Origin: Dysosmobacter sp. Marseille-Q4140
GTDB lineage: Bacteria; Bacillota; Clostridia; Oscillospirales; Oscillospiraceae
NCBI GenBank assembly: GCA_018228705.1
Contig: CP073694.1
Coordinates: 1,116,001 to 1,180,000, forward strand
Length of the DNA: 64,000 nt
Reading direction: 5' to 3'
The notes beneath the pieces were generated by a model, which saw nothing but the letters and a program-made list of their open reading frames with translations, was not told the origin of the DNA and did no database searches. Shown piece by piece: positions 41,383 through 53,434 of the stretch. The translations under genes were made by a program, and so were the position numbers. Position 1 is the stretch's first letter; the number at the start of each line of letters is the position of its first letter.

Positions 41383-41952
41383 TCACGCTTCCCCTCCGAT
41401 GCCGGCAAAGAGCGCAGTCTCCGCCGACTGGGGGATCAGACCCAGCAGGCGGTACTCCACCTTCACCCGCCATGCCCCGGCGTCCTCCGTCAAAGGCTGC
41501 TCCACCAGCACCAGGGCGCCAAGCTCCCGGCTGCCCGCCGCAAACGACGCCGGCAGCTCTTTCAGGTCCGCCTGGGCATACTCCGCCAGCAGCGCCTGCC
41601 GGTCCTCGTAGATCCCGGCGCCGGGCCAAACATTTGTGGTCGCCAGATCGTACGCCAGGCTCTCCGGCTGCTCTGCCAGAGGATGGCCGTCCCCGTCGCA
41701 GAGCGTGATGTTCTCAATGGTATAGGGCAGCGTCCAGTCCAGGGGGCCCCGGTTATGCCACCGGATGTTGACCGATCCCAGCAGGCAGGGCTCCCCCGCC
41801 TGACAGTCCGCATTGAAGTTCGCCGCGCCTTCCGCCGTATACCCGGCGGGGCCGGAGAGTTTCATGCGGGGAGCGGTATACACCGCGCCGGCGGCCAGCA
41901 GCAGAACCGCCAGCAAAATAACAAGTGTGCGTTGCCTCCTGTTGCTGTCCAT
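41383..41952 (-). CDS. Small exported or membrane-anchored protein of unknown function
   Basis: 189 residues with AAAGGAG before the ATG. A basic N-terminus and one hydrophobic segment (about 9-26, LVILLAVLLLAAGAVY) suggest an uncleaved anchor. The outer part has one Cys pair (DCQAGEPC) and looks beta-rich. It lies 18 bases after the beta-CASP hydrolase gene, so the two are probably co-transcribed, but a shared function is not evident. Confidence 0.72.
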   Translation of the reverse strand: MDSNRRQRTLVILLAVLLLAAGAVYTAPRMKLSGPAGYTAEGAANFNADCQAGEPCLLGSVNIRWHNRGPLDWTLPYTIENITLCDGDGHPLAEQPESLAYDLATTNVWPGAGIYEDRQALLAEYAQADLKELPASFAAGSRELGALVLVEQPLTEDAGAWRVKVEYRLLGLIPQSAETALFAGIGGEA

Positions 41953-41970
41953 AACGGCTCCTTTCTCTGC

Positions 41971-43572
41971 TTACGCCTCCCACTTCTCCAGCAGCTGGCG
42001 CAGCTGGTCGGCAAAGCGGGCCAGGGACTTGTTGTCCCGTCCCTTGGAGCGCTTGATGGATTCCATGAGCAGGTTGCCCACGGCCACCAGCCGCTCGTAG
42101 GCGGCGCTGGCACGGGTGCCCGCCGCGGTCTTGGCCTTGCGCTCGGGCAGGTAGCCCCGGTCCACGACGGCGTCGGCGATCAGGTCGTAGACCTCCGTGT
42201 ACTGGGGGGCGTGGGTGGTGAAGCCCAGGGCCTCCACGCTCTTGGCAAAGTAGGGTGCCACCTCCCGGTCGCCGTGGACCACGAACACGTGCTGGGGCTT
42301 GGGGGAACGGAAGGACTGGATCCAGGAGAGCAGATGGTCCCGGTCGGCGTGGGAGGAGAGGCCCTGGAAGTTGACGATCTGAGCGTGGACGGCGATCTCC
42401 TCGCCGAAGAGCCGGACGCTCTTGGTGCCCTCCAGGAGGCTCCGCCCCAGGGTGCCCTCCCCTTGGAAGCCCACGAACACCACGGTGCACTCCTCACGCC
42501 AGAGGTTGTGCTTGAGGTGGTGGCGGATGCGGCCCGCGTCGCACATGCCGGAGGCGGAGATGATGACCTTGGGGGTGGGGTCCATGTTCAATGCCTTGGA
42601 CTCCTCGCTGGTCTCCGTCATGCGCAGGTTGGTGAAGTTGAACATATGGGTGCCGTCCTGCACCAGCTCCAGGGCCTCCTCGTCCAGGTAGCCGTGGAGG
42701 TCGCCGGTGAAAATGGTGGTGGCCTTCTTGGCAAGCGGCGAGTCGATGTACACCGGGAAGTCCGGGTTGCTCTTGACCATTCTGGCGTCCTTGATCTCCC
42801 GGATGAAGTACAAAAGCTCCTGGGTGCGGCCCACGGCGAAGGAGGGGATGATGACGTTGCCGCCTCTGGCGATGGTCTCGTCGATAATTTTCGCCAGATC
42901 GTCGGTATAGCTCCACACCTCCGTGTGGTTGCGGTCGCCGTAGGTGGACTCCATGACCACATAGTCCGCCCCGGTCAGGAGGGTGGGGTCCCGGATGATG
43001 GGCTGGTTGACGTTGCCGATGTCGCCGGAGAACACCAGCCGCTTGGTGACGCCGCCCTCCGTGGCGTCCACGATGATGGAGGCGGAGCCCAGCAGGTGGC
43101 CGGCGTCCACGAACTCCACCTTCACGCCCTCGCAGAGATCCACCGTCTCGCCGTACTCGCAGGTGGTCATGAACTCGTTCACCCGCTGGGCGTCCTCAAT
43201 GGTGTACAGGGGGTCCACGTGGGGCGCGCCGGAGCGCTCGCCCTTGCGGTTTTTCCACTCGGCGTCGGACTCCTGGATGTGGGCGGAGTCCAGCAGCATG
43301 ATCTCCAGCAGGTCGGCGGTGAGCCGGGTGGTGAGGATGCGGCCCTGGAACCCCTGCTTGATGAGCATGGGGATGCGGCCGGAGTGGTCGATGTGGGCGT
43401 GGGTCACCAGCACGGCGTCGATGGTATTGGCCGCGAAGGGGAACTCCTCGTTGGAGACCTCGTCCCGGCCCTGCTGCAGTCCGCAGTCCACCAGGATCCG
43501 CTTGCCATTGACTTCCAGACAGTGACAGCTGCCGGTCACGCACTGATCGGCGCCGAAAAAGCTCAGCTTCAT
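41971..43572 (-). CDS. MBL-fold beta-CASP metallohydrolase (RNA hydrolase-like)
   Basis: 533 residues from the ATG at 43572 (AAGGAGG upstream). The metallo-beta-lactamase zinc motif HAHIDHSG, further ligands in AGHLLGSA and FSGDIG, and the beta-CASP part with SGMCDAGRI and LSSHAD are intact. Family members cut or process RNA (YsiB/RNase J-like) or act in polyadenylation-related reactions; the C-terminal ~80 residues are extra and Arg/Lys-rich, fitting RNA contact. Substrate unproven. Transcribed away from the dehydratase-like pair. Confidence 0.88.
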   Translation of the reverse strand: MKLSFFGADQCVTGSCHCLEVNGKRILVDCGLQQGRDEVSNEEFPFAANTIDAVLVTHAHIDHSGRIPMLIKQGFQGRILTTRLTADLLEIMLLDSAHIQESDAEWKNRKGERSGAPHVDPLYTIEDAQRVNEFMTTCEYGETVDLCEGVKVEFVDAGHLLGSASIIVDATEGGVTKRLVFSGDIGNVNQPIIRDPTLLTGADYVVMESTYGDRNHTEVWSYTDDLAKIIDETIARGGNVIIPSFAVGRTQELLYFIREIKDARMVKSNPDFPVYIDSPLAKKATTIFTGDLHGYLDEEALELVQDGTHMFNFTNLRMTETSEESKALNMDPTPKVIISASGMCDAGRIRHHLKHNLWREECTVVFVGFQGEGTLGRSLLEGTKSVRLFGEEIAVHAQIVNFQGLSSHADRDHLLSWIQSFRSPKPQHVFVVHGDREVAPYFAKSVEALGFTTHAPQYTEVYDLIADAVVDRGYLPERKAKTAAGTRASAAYERLVAVGNLLMESIKRSKGRDNKSLARFADQLRQLLEKWEA

Positions 43573-43741
43573 GGGAGGTCCTCCTTCAAATTTCCGTCCC
43601 GGCCAACCGGGCCCGGGTCTTTTTGTCAGTTTAGCACAAACCCGCGCCGCTAGCAAGGGCCACAGGCGGGTAATTTGTAACCGTTTCCGCCTTGTATCGC
43701 CGCTCCGTTTCCGGTATGCTGGGGAAAAAGGAGGTGGGCCC

Positions 43742-44941
43742 ATGGCGGAAAAACGGACACTGCTGATCCCGTCCCTGCTGGACGACTGGTTCCCCCTGCT
43801 GCAATACGCCTTCGCGTCGGAGCAGTGGGAGCCGGTGCTGCTGACGGAGGACGACCCGCAGCTGGCGGAGCTGGGCCTGCGGCACTTCCACAACGAGCTT
43901 TGCTACCCGGTGTTCCTGGTGGCGGGGCAGGTGCTCTCCGCCCTGCGGTCCGGGAACTACGATCCCGCCCGCACCGGCGTCCTCTTCGGCCAGGCCGGGG
44001 ACGAGTGCCGGGGCTCCTGCGGCATCCGGCTGATGCGCAGGGTGCTGGACGGCCTGGGCTATGAGCAGGTGGCTCTGCTGAGCCTCAACGTCCGGGGCAT
44101 CGACCGGGACACCGGCCTGCCCATCACCCCCTCCATGGTCCGGCGGGCCCTGGCCGCCGCCGTGTGGGGAGACACGCTGGCCCTGCTGCGCAACCAGACC
44201 CGGCCCTACGAGGCCGTGCCCGGCACTGCGGAGGCCCTGTGGCGTCAGTGGATGGACACCCTGGGGCAGGATCTGGCCCAGGACCGGAACCTGTTCCGCC
44301 GGGAGCTCCTGGTCCGCTGCCGGGAGATGGCGGCGTCCTTCCGGGCAGTAGAGACGGTCCCGCGGCCGGCGCAGAAGGTGGCCGTCGTGGGTGAGATCTA
44401 TACGAAGTACTGCCGCCTGGGCAACTGGAATCTGGAGCGGTATCTGGCGGCGGAGCCCTGCGAGATCGCCGTGGGCGGCATCACCTGGTACGCCCTGTAC
44501 TACATGGACACCCATATGCTCAAGGGCTCCGCGCCGCTGCGGCGGGTCTACCGGCTGCTGTTCCGGTACCTGTCCGGCATCCAGCGGGAGATGATCGCCA
44601 TTTTGCGTGAGGCGGGCTACACCGCCCTGCCGCCCCTGCCGGAGCTCAAGCGCCAGGCGGAGGGCTACGCCCCCCTGCGGGTCGCCGTGGCGGACGGGTG
44701 GCTGATCGCCGCGGAGATCAACGGCTGGGCCCGGCTGGGCTACCGGAAAGTGCTGTGCATCCAGCCCTTCGCCTGCCTTCCCGGCCACATCTTCGGCAAG
44801 GGTCAGTACGCCGCACTCCAGCGCAAGCTGCCCCAAGCCCGGCTGGTGAGCGTGGACTACGACGCCAGCACCGGCCCCGGCACGGTCCAGAGCCGGATCC
44901 GGATGCTGCTGGATGAGCGGCTGGAGGATCCCCATGGCTGA
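43742..44941 (+). CDS. 2-hydroxyacyl-CoA dehydratase-like protein, copy 1
   Basis: 399 residues with AAAAAGGAGG before the ATG. It resembles the COG3581-type, activase-associated relatives of 2-hydroxyacyl-CoA dehydratases: [35 protein letters not shown] and QPFACLPGHIFGKG. Conserved Cys in ELCYP, CRGSC, YCRLGN and FACLP could hold an iron-sulfur cluster. No separate ATP-driven activase gene is visible. The second gene is a close paralogue that overlaps its end by 8 bases, pointing to a duplication and perhaps a two-subunit enzyme. Confidence 0.72.
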   Translation: MAEKRTLLIPSLLDDWFPLLQYAFASEQWEPVLLTEDDPQLAELGLRHFHNELCYPVFLVAGQVLSALRSGNYDPARTGVLFGQAGDECRGSCGIRLMRRVLDGLGYEQVALLSLNVRGIDRDTGLPITPSMVRRALAAAVWGDTLALLRNQTRPYEAVPGTAEALWRQWMDTLGQDLAQDRNLFRRELLVRCREMAASFRAVETVPRPAQKVAVVGEIYTKYCRLGNWNLERYLAAEPCEIAVGGITWYALYYMDTHMLKGSAPLRRVYRLLFRYLSGIQREMIAILREAGYTALPPLPELKRQAEGYAPLRVAVADGWLIAAEINGWARLGYRKVLCIQPFACLPGHIFGKGQYAALQRKLPQARLVSVDYDASTGPGTVQSRIRMLLDERLEDPHG

Positions 44942-46115
44942 GCGGACGCTGCTGATCCCCTCCCTGCTGGATGCCCACTACCCCCTGCTGCGGTGGGCCT
45001 TTGCCTCCCGGCAGTGGGACGTGGTTCTGCTGGAGGGGGACTGGCGGGAGCTGGAGCACCTGGGCCGGCGGTACGTCCACAACGACCTGTGCACGCCCTT
45101 CGTCCTCATCACCGGGCAGGTCCTCCACGCCCTGCGGTCCGGGAAATACGACCCGGAGCGGACCGGCGTGCTGGTGGCCCAGGCGGGGGACGCCTGCCGG
45201 GGCTCCTGCCTGATCCGGCTGCTGCGGCCCATTCTGGACAAGGCGGGCTTTTCCCAGGTGGCCCTGCTGAGCCTCAATGTCCGCAGGCTCGAGCGGAGCG
45301 CCGCCCTGCCGGTGGGGCCGGGGATGCTGCTCCGGGCCAGGGCCGCGCTGTTCTGGGGGGACGCGTTGTCCGCCATGGCCGCCCAGCGGCGGCCCCGGGA
45401 GACCGTTCCGGGCCGGACGGAGGACCTGCGGCAGCGGTGGCTGGCGGTTCTGGGAGAGGACCTGCGCCGGGGGCAGAACCTGTCGGACGGCGGCATCCTG
45501 CGCCGGTGCCGGGAGATGGCCGCCGACTTCCGGGCGGTGCCGGTGACGGACCGGCCCCTCCGGAAGGTGGGGCTGGCCGGAGACATCTACACGAAAAACT
45601 GCCGCCTGGGCAACCGGGACATGGTGGCCTATCTGGAAGCCCACGGCTGCGAGGTGGGCCTGAACGGCATCAGCTGGTATGCCCTGTACTACCTCGACAC
45701 CCACCTGGACGTGTGGCCCCTGCCCGTGCGGCTGGGAGGCCGGGCTCTGGGGGCCTGGCTGGGCCGCACCCAGCGGCGGATGCTGGAGATCCTGCAGGAC
45801 GCGGGCTTTTCCGCCCTGCCGCCCTACCGGCAGCTCAAGGAGCAGGCCAGGGGCCTGGCCCCCATGTCCTGCGCGCTTGGGGCCGGATGGCTCATGGCGG
45901 CGGAGATGGCCGGATGGGTCCGGTGCGGATACCGCAGAGTGCTGTGCTGCCAGTCCTTCGGGTGCCTGCCGGGCCACATCTGCGCCCGGGGCCAGTACGC
46001 CGCCCTCCAGCGCAAGCTCCCGGGGAGCCTGATCGTGGGCGTGGATTTCGACCCCTCCACCGGCGAGGGCACCGTGGCCAGCCGGGTGCGGATGCTGCTG
46101 GACACGGAGATCTAG
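44934..46115 (+). CDS. 2-hydroxyacyl-CoA dehydratase-like protein, copy 2
   Basis: 393 residues from the ATG at 44934. Clearly homologous to the first copy along its whole length ([48 protein letters not shown]), with the same Cys framework but many other changes, so the duplication is not recent. The 8-base overlap with the first copy suggests coupled translation and a fixed ratio, as in a heterodimer. A rightward terminator follows. Actual substrate unknown. Confidence 0.72.
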   Translation: MAERTLLIPSLLDAHYPLLRWAFASRQWDVVLLEGDWRELEHLGRRYVHNDLCTPFVLITGQVLHALRSGKYDPERTGVLVAQAGDACRGSCLIRLLRPILDKAGFSQVALLSLNVRRLERSAALPVGPGMLLRARAALFWGDALSAMAAQRRPRETVPGRTEDLRQRWLAVLGEDLRRGQNLSDGGILRRCREMAADFRAVPVTDRPLRKVGLAGDIYTKNCRLGNRDMVAYLEAHGCEVGLNGISWYALYYLDTHLDVWPLPVRLGGRALGAWLGRTQRRMLEILQDAGFSALPPYRQLKEQARGLAPMSCALGAGWLMAAEMAGWVRCGYRRVLCCQSFGCLPGHICARGQYAALQRKLPGSLIVGVDFDPSTGEGTVASRVRMLLDTEI

Positions 46116-46150
46116 GCGCGCTTCCCCGCCCGCTCCGGAGACGGATCCCG

Positions 46151-46190
46151 CCGGGCCGTTCCTTTGGAACGGCCCGGCCTTTGTCCTTTT
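46151..46190 (+). terminator. Terminator of the dehydratase-like gene pair
   Basis: A 12-bp perfect stem CCGGGCCGTTCC / GGAACGGCCCGG with a TTT loop, followed by a T-rich stretch. Confidence 0.8.
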
Positions 46191-46286
46191 TGATAGAAAA
46201 CCGGCGGAAAAGGCCGGTCCGGGTCGGCGGTTTTGGTGGTTTTCCCGGTGGATTTGTGAACTTTTTTCGGAAAAGCCGTTTTTTCT

Positions 46287-46315
46287 TTGCAATCCTCGGG
46301 CAAGTGTGGTATGCT
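46287..46315 (+). promoter_or_regulatory. Promoter of secA
   Basis: TTGCAA (46287-46292) and TATGCT (46310-46315) with a 17-base spacer. Confidence 0.75.
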
Positions 46316-46453
46316 ACTTTTGCTTTTGAGCGGGCACTTACTTATTCTATTTATGTCTGCCCGCCCATTTTCTCTGTCATTACCGCCTCTCCGGCGGTTT
46401 CATTCCGGCGCCGCCTGACCGCGGCGCCCAAAAGCGGAAAGGAAGTCAGAAAC

Positions 46454-49204
<2,751 letters not shown>

Positions 49205-49525
49205 CCCGGTGCCGGGGCCGATGCGAGCGGACGCGAACCGCGCCGTCAGGCGCGTCCAAGCGTTTTGAGGCACGGCGGCAAAACCTTGCCGCAGGCAGGC
49301 TCCGCTGCTTTTCCCCTCGCCTCCCCCGCCGCCGGCGGCGCCGTGTCGCCGGTGTGCGCGTCCCCCGGCCGCGCGGGTCGGGGAATGTCCGGCAGGGGTG
49401 CCCTGACGAATATGGTCCCGTTTTTTTGCTTCCGCTGAACGCAGAAGCCAGCGTACGTTTCAGCGCCCCCTGTTCTCCAACTGCCGGAGGGCAGGGGGCG
49501 GTTTCTATGAGAGGAGCGCCGTCAA
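49205..49525 (+). other. GC-rich region after secA without a recognisable gene
   Basis: 321 bases of very GC-rich sequence, no open frame with coding character and no RNA family I recognise. Around 49378-49428 a GC-rich stem ends in T7 and is the likely secA terminator. At 49464-49500 the arms CGCCCCCTG / CAGGGGGCG form a hairpin just upstream of the next gene. Confidence 0.5.
49378..49428 (+). terminator. Probable terminator of secA
   Basis: A CGGGG / TCCCG type stem enclosing a second small hairpin (CAGGG/CCCTG), then T7. The stem is imperfect, so confidence is limited. Confidence 0.45.
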
Positions 49526-49786
49526 ATGCACAAAGACAACGAATCTGCCAAACTGCTGCGCAGCATCCAGAACATGGTATTCGGCATCGGGCTCATGGTG
49601 TTTTCCCTGGGGCTGTGCTTTTTCGCCGCCCTGTTCGGCGGGGTCTTTTCCGGGCAGGGCAGCCTTGCTGCCGTGATCGTGGTGCTGCTGTACGCGGCAC
49701 CCGTTGTGTTCCTGATCGGTGCCATCTGGTGGTTCGGCTCCCGGCGGCTGGCCGATCCGGTGAACGATCCCCAGACCCCCTCCTGA
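49526..49786 (+). CDS. 86-residue two-span membrane protein
   Basis: GAGAGGAG precedes the ATG. Two membrane spans (about 17-38, MVFGIGLMVFSLGLCFFAAL, and 47-70, LAAVIVVLLYAAPVVFLIGAI) and a short polar tail. Function unknown. It is followed by pgeF with a 44-base gap. Confidence 0.75.
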   Translation: MHKDNESAKLLRSIQNMVFGIGLMVFSLGLCFFAALFGGVFSGQGSLAAVIVVLLYAAPVVFLIGAIWWFGSRRLADPVNDPQTPS

Positions 49787-49830
49787 CGGCCGGTCCGGCC
49801 GCTCTCCACACTGACGCAAAGGAGCTTTCT

Positions 49831-50628
49831 ATGCCTTTTTCCACTCATGAAGAAAACGGTCTTGTCCTTCTGACCTCCTCCCTGCTGGGCGGCGTGCGCC
49901 ACGCCTTCTCCACCCGGCCGGGCGGCGTCTCCCCCGCGCCCTGGGACTCCCTGAACCTGGGACCCGGCCGAGGCGATGCGCCGGAGAACGTGGCGGAGAA
50001 CTACCGCCGCTTCTTCGCCTGCCTGGGGGCGGACGAGCACCGGGCGGTGCTGAGCAAGCAGGTCCACGAGGCCACTGTCCGCACCGTCACCGCCGCCGAC
50101 GCCGGCAAGGGTCTGGTCCGGCCCCGGGACTACGAGGCCGACGCCCTGATCACCAATGAACGGGATCTGCCTCTGGTGGTCTTTTCCGCCGACTGCGGCA
50201 TTTTGCTGCTTCACGACCCGGTCACCGGCTGCGCCGGTGCAGTCCATGCCGGGTGGCGGGGCTGCGCCGCCGGGATCGTGGAAAAAACCGCAAGAGAACT
50301 GTGCCGGGTCTTTGGCGCAAAACCGGAAAACCTGCTGGCCGCCGTGGGCCCCTGCATCGGCCAGTGCTGCTTCGAGACGGACGGCGACGTGCCGGAGGCC
50401 ATGACGGCGGCCCTGGGGGACGCCGCGGCGCCTTATCTGGAGCGCCGGGGCCCCAAGTGGCACGTGGATCTGACGGGGCTCAACCGCCTGTGGCTGCTGC
50501 GGGCGGGCCTGGCGCCGGAGCACATCGACCTGTGCGGCCTGTGCACCGCCTGCCGCCGGGACTGGTTCTGGTCCCATCGGAAAATGGGCCAGGCCCGGGG
50601 CGCTCAGGTGGCGGTCATCATCCTGTGA
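49831..50628 (+). CDS. pgeF: Multicopper-oxidase-fold purine nucleoside phosphorylase/adenosine deaminase, PgeF/YfiH family
   Basis: 265 residues, AAAGGAG before the ATG. Family motifs AVHAGWRG, SADCGILL and GPCIGQCCFE give the catalytic His and Cys set. Members of this DUF152 family act on purine nucleosides (phosphorolysis, deamination), and in some bacteria on peptidoglycan precursor errors as PgeF. Which reaction dominates here cannot be told. Confidence 0.9.
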   Translation: MPFSTHEENGLVLLTSSLLGGVRHAFSTRPGGVSPAPWDSLNLGPGRGDAPENVAENYRRFFACLGADEHRAVLSKQVHEATVRTVTAADAGKGLVRPRDYEADALITNERDLPLVVFSADCGILLLHDPVTGCAGAVHAGWRGCAAGIVEKTARELCRVFGAKPENLLAAVGPCIGQCCFETDGDVPEAMTAALGDAAAPYLERRGPKWHVDLTGLNRLWLLRAGLAPEHIDLCGLCTACRRDWFWSHRKMGQARGAQVAVIIL

Positions 50629-50662
50629 GGGAGCGAATCTGTTCAGGAAAGGCGGAGAGCCG

Positions 50663-52201
50663 ATGAAAATGCGTATCCTATCCCTGCTTTTGGCCGGATT
50701 GCTCCTGCTGTCTCTGACAGGCTGCTGGGAGGAGGACCCGGCGGATATGAGCACCTCTCTGATCCCCGGAGAGCTGGAGGATGAGACAGCCCAGGAAGAA
50801 GAGGCAGAAGTCCTGCTTCCCCTGTCCTTCTCCCTGCCCTACGACGCCGGCAAGACCCTGGACCCCATCACCTGCGCCGACGGGATGCAGCAGGTGGTCG
50901 GCTCCCTTCTGTACGAGGGGCTTTTTGAGCTGGACACCCAGCTGGAGCCACAGCCCTGCCTGTGCGAGCGCTACACCTATGATCCGGAGACCTTTACCTA
51001 TGTCTTTACCCTTCGCTCCGGCGTGCAGTTCTCCGACGGCTCCGCCCTGACCGCCGCCGATGTCACGAAGGCCCTGTGGCGAGCCAAAAGCTCCCAGCGC
51101 TACGGTGCCCGTCTGGCTCAGATGACCTCTGCCGCTGCCGGGGAAGGCACGGTCACCGTGATCCTGGCCGGTGCCAACACCGGCTTCCCCTCCCTGCTGG
51201 ACATCCCTATCGTCAAGTCCGGCACGGAGGGAGAACTGGTCCCGGTGGGAACCGGCGCCTATTATTACGCTCAGGATGATGCCGGTCCCTGCCTGCTGGC
51301 CAACAGCAGCTGGTGGCGGGGCACCGAGCAGCCGGTGGAACGGATTGGTCTGTCCTCCGCAGTGGACCGGGAGTCCATGCTCTATCAGTTCACCTCCCAT
51401 GACGTCCAGCTGCTCACAGCCGATCTCACCGGCAGCGACCCCATCAGCGCTACCGGCAATGTCAGCTTCCAGGACGCCGACACCACCATTTTCCAATATC
51501 TGGGGCTCAACACCACCCGGGAGCCCTTCAACAATGCCGCCGTGCGGCGCGCGTTCAGCCAGGGAGTCAACCGTGCCGCCCTGACCAGCGCCTTCCTCTC
51601 CGGCCACGCCCTGCCGGCCCAGTTCCCGGTCTCCCCGGTGTCACCCCTGTATCCGGAGGAGCTGGAGCAGACGTACGTCTATGACGATTTTGCCCAGGCG
51701 CTGGGCGAGGCGGTGAACAGCCGCACCTGGACCCTGACTCTGCTGGTAAATGAGGAAAACAGCTTCAAGGTCTCCGCCGCGAAATACCTGGCCCAGACCC
51801 TCTCCGCCTCCGGCGTGACTATCGAGGTCAAGGCCCTGCCCTGGGCGGAGTATACCGCCGCCCTGACCGCGGGGAATTTTGATCTGTACTACGGTGAGGT
51901 CAAGCTCACCGCTGACTGGGATCTGCGCCCGCTGCTGGCCATCGGGGGCTCCCTGAACTACGGCGGCTGGGCCAGCGAAACCACCAACAGCCTTCTGGCA
52001 GCCTACGCCTCCGCCACGGACCGGAGCACCGCCATGGAAGCCCTGTGCCGCCATCTGCAGCAGCAGGCGCCCCTGATCCCCGTGTGCTTCAAGTCTACCT
52101 CCGTGCTGGTTCAGGCCGGCGTGGTGGAGGGGCTGACACCTACCATGACCAATCCCTTTTACGAGCTGTCCTCCTGTGTCATCCACCTGCGGGAGGGCTG
52201 A
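50663..52201 (+). CDS. Lipoprotein, ABC transporter substrate-binding protein (family 5)
   Basis: 512 residues. The signal peptide ends in the lipobox LTGC (Cys about residue 21), so the protein should be attached to the outer face of the membrane. The body matches the oligopeptide/nickel-type SBP family 5: YTYDPETFTYVFTLRSGVQFSDG, followed by LNTTREPFNNAAVRRAFSQ. No permease or ATPase genes are nearby, so it is an orphan binder that probably serves a transporter elsewhere. pgeF ends 34 bases before. Confidence 0.9.
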   Translation: MKMRILSLLLAGLLLLSLTGCWEEDPADMSTSLIPGELEDETAQEEEAEVLLPLSFSLPYDAGKTLDPITCADGMQQVVGSLLYEGLFELDTQLEPQPCLCERYTYDPETFTYVFTLRSGVQFSDGSALTAADVTKALWRAKSSQRYGARLAQMTSAAAGEGTVTVILAGANTGFPSLLDIPIVKSGTEGELVPVGTGAYYYAQDDAGPCLLANSSWWRGTEQPVERIGLSSAVDRESMLYQFTSHDVQLLTADLTGSDPISATGNVSFQDADTTIFQYLGLNTTREPFNNAAVRRAFSQGVNRAALTSAFLSGHALPAQFPVSPVSPLYPEELEQTYVYDDFAQALGEAVNSRTWTLTLLVNEENSFKVSAAKYLAQTLSASGVTIEVKALPWAEYTAALTAGNFDLYYGEVKLTADWDLRPLLAIGGSLNYGGWASETTNSLLAAYASATDRSTAMEALCRHLQQQAPLIPVCFKSTSVLVQAGVVEGLTPTMTNPFYELSSCVIHLREG

Positions 52202-52215
52202 GTGCCAAACAAACG

Positions 52216-52256
52216 TCCCCCAGCACGGATAAACCCGTGCCGGGGGATCTCTTTTT
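52216..52256 (+). terminator. Terminator of the substrate-binding protein gene
   Basis: TCCCCCAGCACGG / CCGTGCCGGGGGA stem (one mismatch) with a six-base loop and CTCTTTTT after it. It also lies at the end of the convergent GIY-YIG gene. Confidence 0.85.
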
Positions 52257-52259
52257 GAC

Positions 52260-52520
52260 TCAGTTCGTCACTCCGGACGATGCGGCGATCAGCTCCAGCT
52301 TCTGCGCCCGGGACAGATGCTTGATGGCCGCCTCCCGGCGCAGGGCGGCGGACCAGTCCGACGCTTCCTCCCGGTAGACCAGCTCCACCGGCAGGCGGCT
52401 GCGGGTGTATTTGGCGCCCCGGCCGCTCTGGTGGGCAGCCAGCCTCCGGTCCAGATCCGTGGTGGAGCCGGTATATAAAGAGCCGTCGGCGCAGCGGAGC
52501 ATATAGACAAAGCAGGCCAC
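52260..52520 (-). CDS. GIY-YIG nuclease-like protein (UPF0213/YhbQ-like)
   Basis: 86 residues, the short single-domain form. Starts MACFVYMLRCADGSLYTG, with the Tyr/Gly pattern of the GIY-YIG core, the Arg in DLDRRLAAH and a Glu in LVYREE. This family has the nuclease fold but unproven activity. Convergent with the binding-protein gene. Confidence 0.88.
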   Translation of the reverse strand: MACFVYMLRCADGSLYTGSTTDLDRRLAAHQSGRGAKYTRSRLPVELVYREEASDWSAALRREAAIKHLSRAQKLELIAASSGVTN

Positions 52521-52645
52521 GGCGCACCTCCCTTCCCTGGCGCAGGTGTTTTCCCCAGTATACCACCGCAGCTGCCGCCGGGCAAAGGCTTTTTGCGGGC
52601 ATGGGGACTGCCCCGGACCGCATAGAAATGGGCGGGAGGGATTTT

Positions 52646-53356
52646 ATGCTGTCTGCTGCACTGCTGCTGTTTGCCAATACACTGCTGTTCTCCCTGCGCC
52701 TGTCCGGAAGCGGCTCGTTCCCCAAGCCGCTGTCCGCTGCGGAAGAACGGGAGTATCTGGAGAGATACGCCAAGGGGGACCGCGCCGCCCGGGACGTGCT
52801 GATTGAGCGAAACCTGCGATTGGTGGCCCATATCATCAAAAAATACTACACCCAGAGCGCCGACCAGGAGGACCTGATCTCAATTGGAACCATCGGATTG
52901 ATCAAGGGCATCACCAGCTTCAACCCGGACAAGGGGGCAAGGCTGGCCACCTACGCCGCCCGGTGCATCGAAAACGAGATCCTCATGTATTTCCGCAGCC
53001 AGCGCAAGCTCCAGGGTGAGGTGTCCCTGTCAGAGTCCATCGAGACCGACAAGGAGGGCAACGCCCTGCAGCTGATGGACATCGTGGGTGTAGACGACAC
53101 CATGCTGGACGACATCCACGACCGGGACAGCGCCCTGCAGCTGCGGCGTCTGATCCGGGAGAACCTGACACCCCGGGAGGCGGAGATCGTCCGCCTGCGC
53201 TACGGACTGGGCGGCACAGTGCCCCTGACCCAGCGGGAGATCGCCACCTCCTTCGGCATCAGCCGCAGCTATGTATCCCGCATCGAGAAGCGGGCGCTGG
53301 AGAAGCTGCGCGCGCAGCTGCAGGAAGCTCCGGCGCCCCGGCACCACCGGCCCTAA
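52646..53356 (+). CDS. sigK: Sporulation sigma factor K, uninterrupted, with pro-sequence
   Basis: 236 residues from the ATG at 52646 (GGGAGGG upstream). The hydrophobic first ~20 residues (MLSAALLLFANTLLFSLRLS) match the pro-peptide that holds pro-sigma-K at the mother-cell membrane until SpoIVFB cuts it. FPKPLS follows, as in Bacillus. Regions 2 (NLRLVAHIIKKYY, DLISIGTIGLIKGI, YAARCIENEILM) and 4 (TQREIATSFGISRSYVSRIE) are complete. There is no skin-type element within the gene. It supports a spore-forming host. Confidence 0.94.
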   Translation: MLSAALLLFANTLLFSLRLSGSGSFPKPLSAAEEREYLERYAKGDRAARDVLIERNLRLVAHIIKKYYTQSADQEDLISIGTIGLIKGITSFNPDKGARLATYAARCIENEILMYFRSQRKLQGEVSLSESIETDKEGNALQLMDIVGVDDTMLDDIHDRDSALQLRRLIRENLTPREAEIVRLRYGLGGTVPLTQREIATSFGISRSYVSRIEKRALEKLRAQLQEAPAPRHHRP

Positions 53357-53374
53357 GGATTTCCACCAGTTTAA

Positions 53375-53419
53375 GAATACAGAGGGGACAGCAGTGACGC
53401 TGCTGTCCCCTCTGTATTC
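53375..53419. terminator. 20-bp perfect inverted repeat between sigK and lexA
   Basis: A 20-bp perfect stem (GAATACAGAGG...) around the five-base loop TGACG. Followed by GGATTTTG on the plus strand; both T runs are weak for such a long stem. It most likely ends both convergent genes. Confidence 0.75.
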
Positions 53420-53434
53420 GGATTTTGTCGTATT

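Larger units (their letters stand above)
46116..46453 (+). other. Intergenic region between the dehydratase-like pair and secA
   Basis: 338 bases with no gene. It contains the rightward terminator of the dehydratase-like pair, the secA promoter at 46287-46315 and a ~130-base secA leader in which I see no recognisable regulatory motif. A long open frame runs through from the upstream gene but has no coding character here. Confidence 0.75.

Noticed and set aside
52646..53356. Sigma-K gene interrupted by a skin-like element
   Set aside because: Regions 2 to 4 are continuous in one frame with no insertion.
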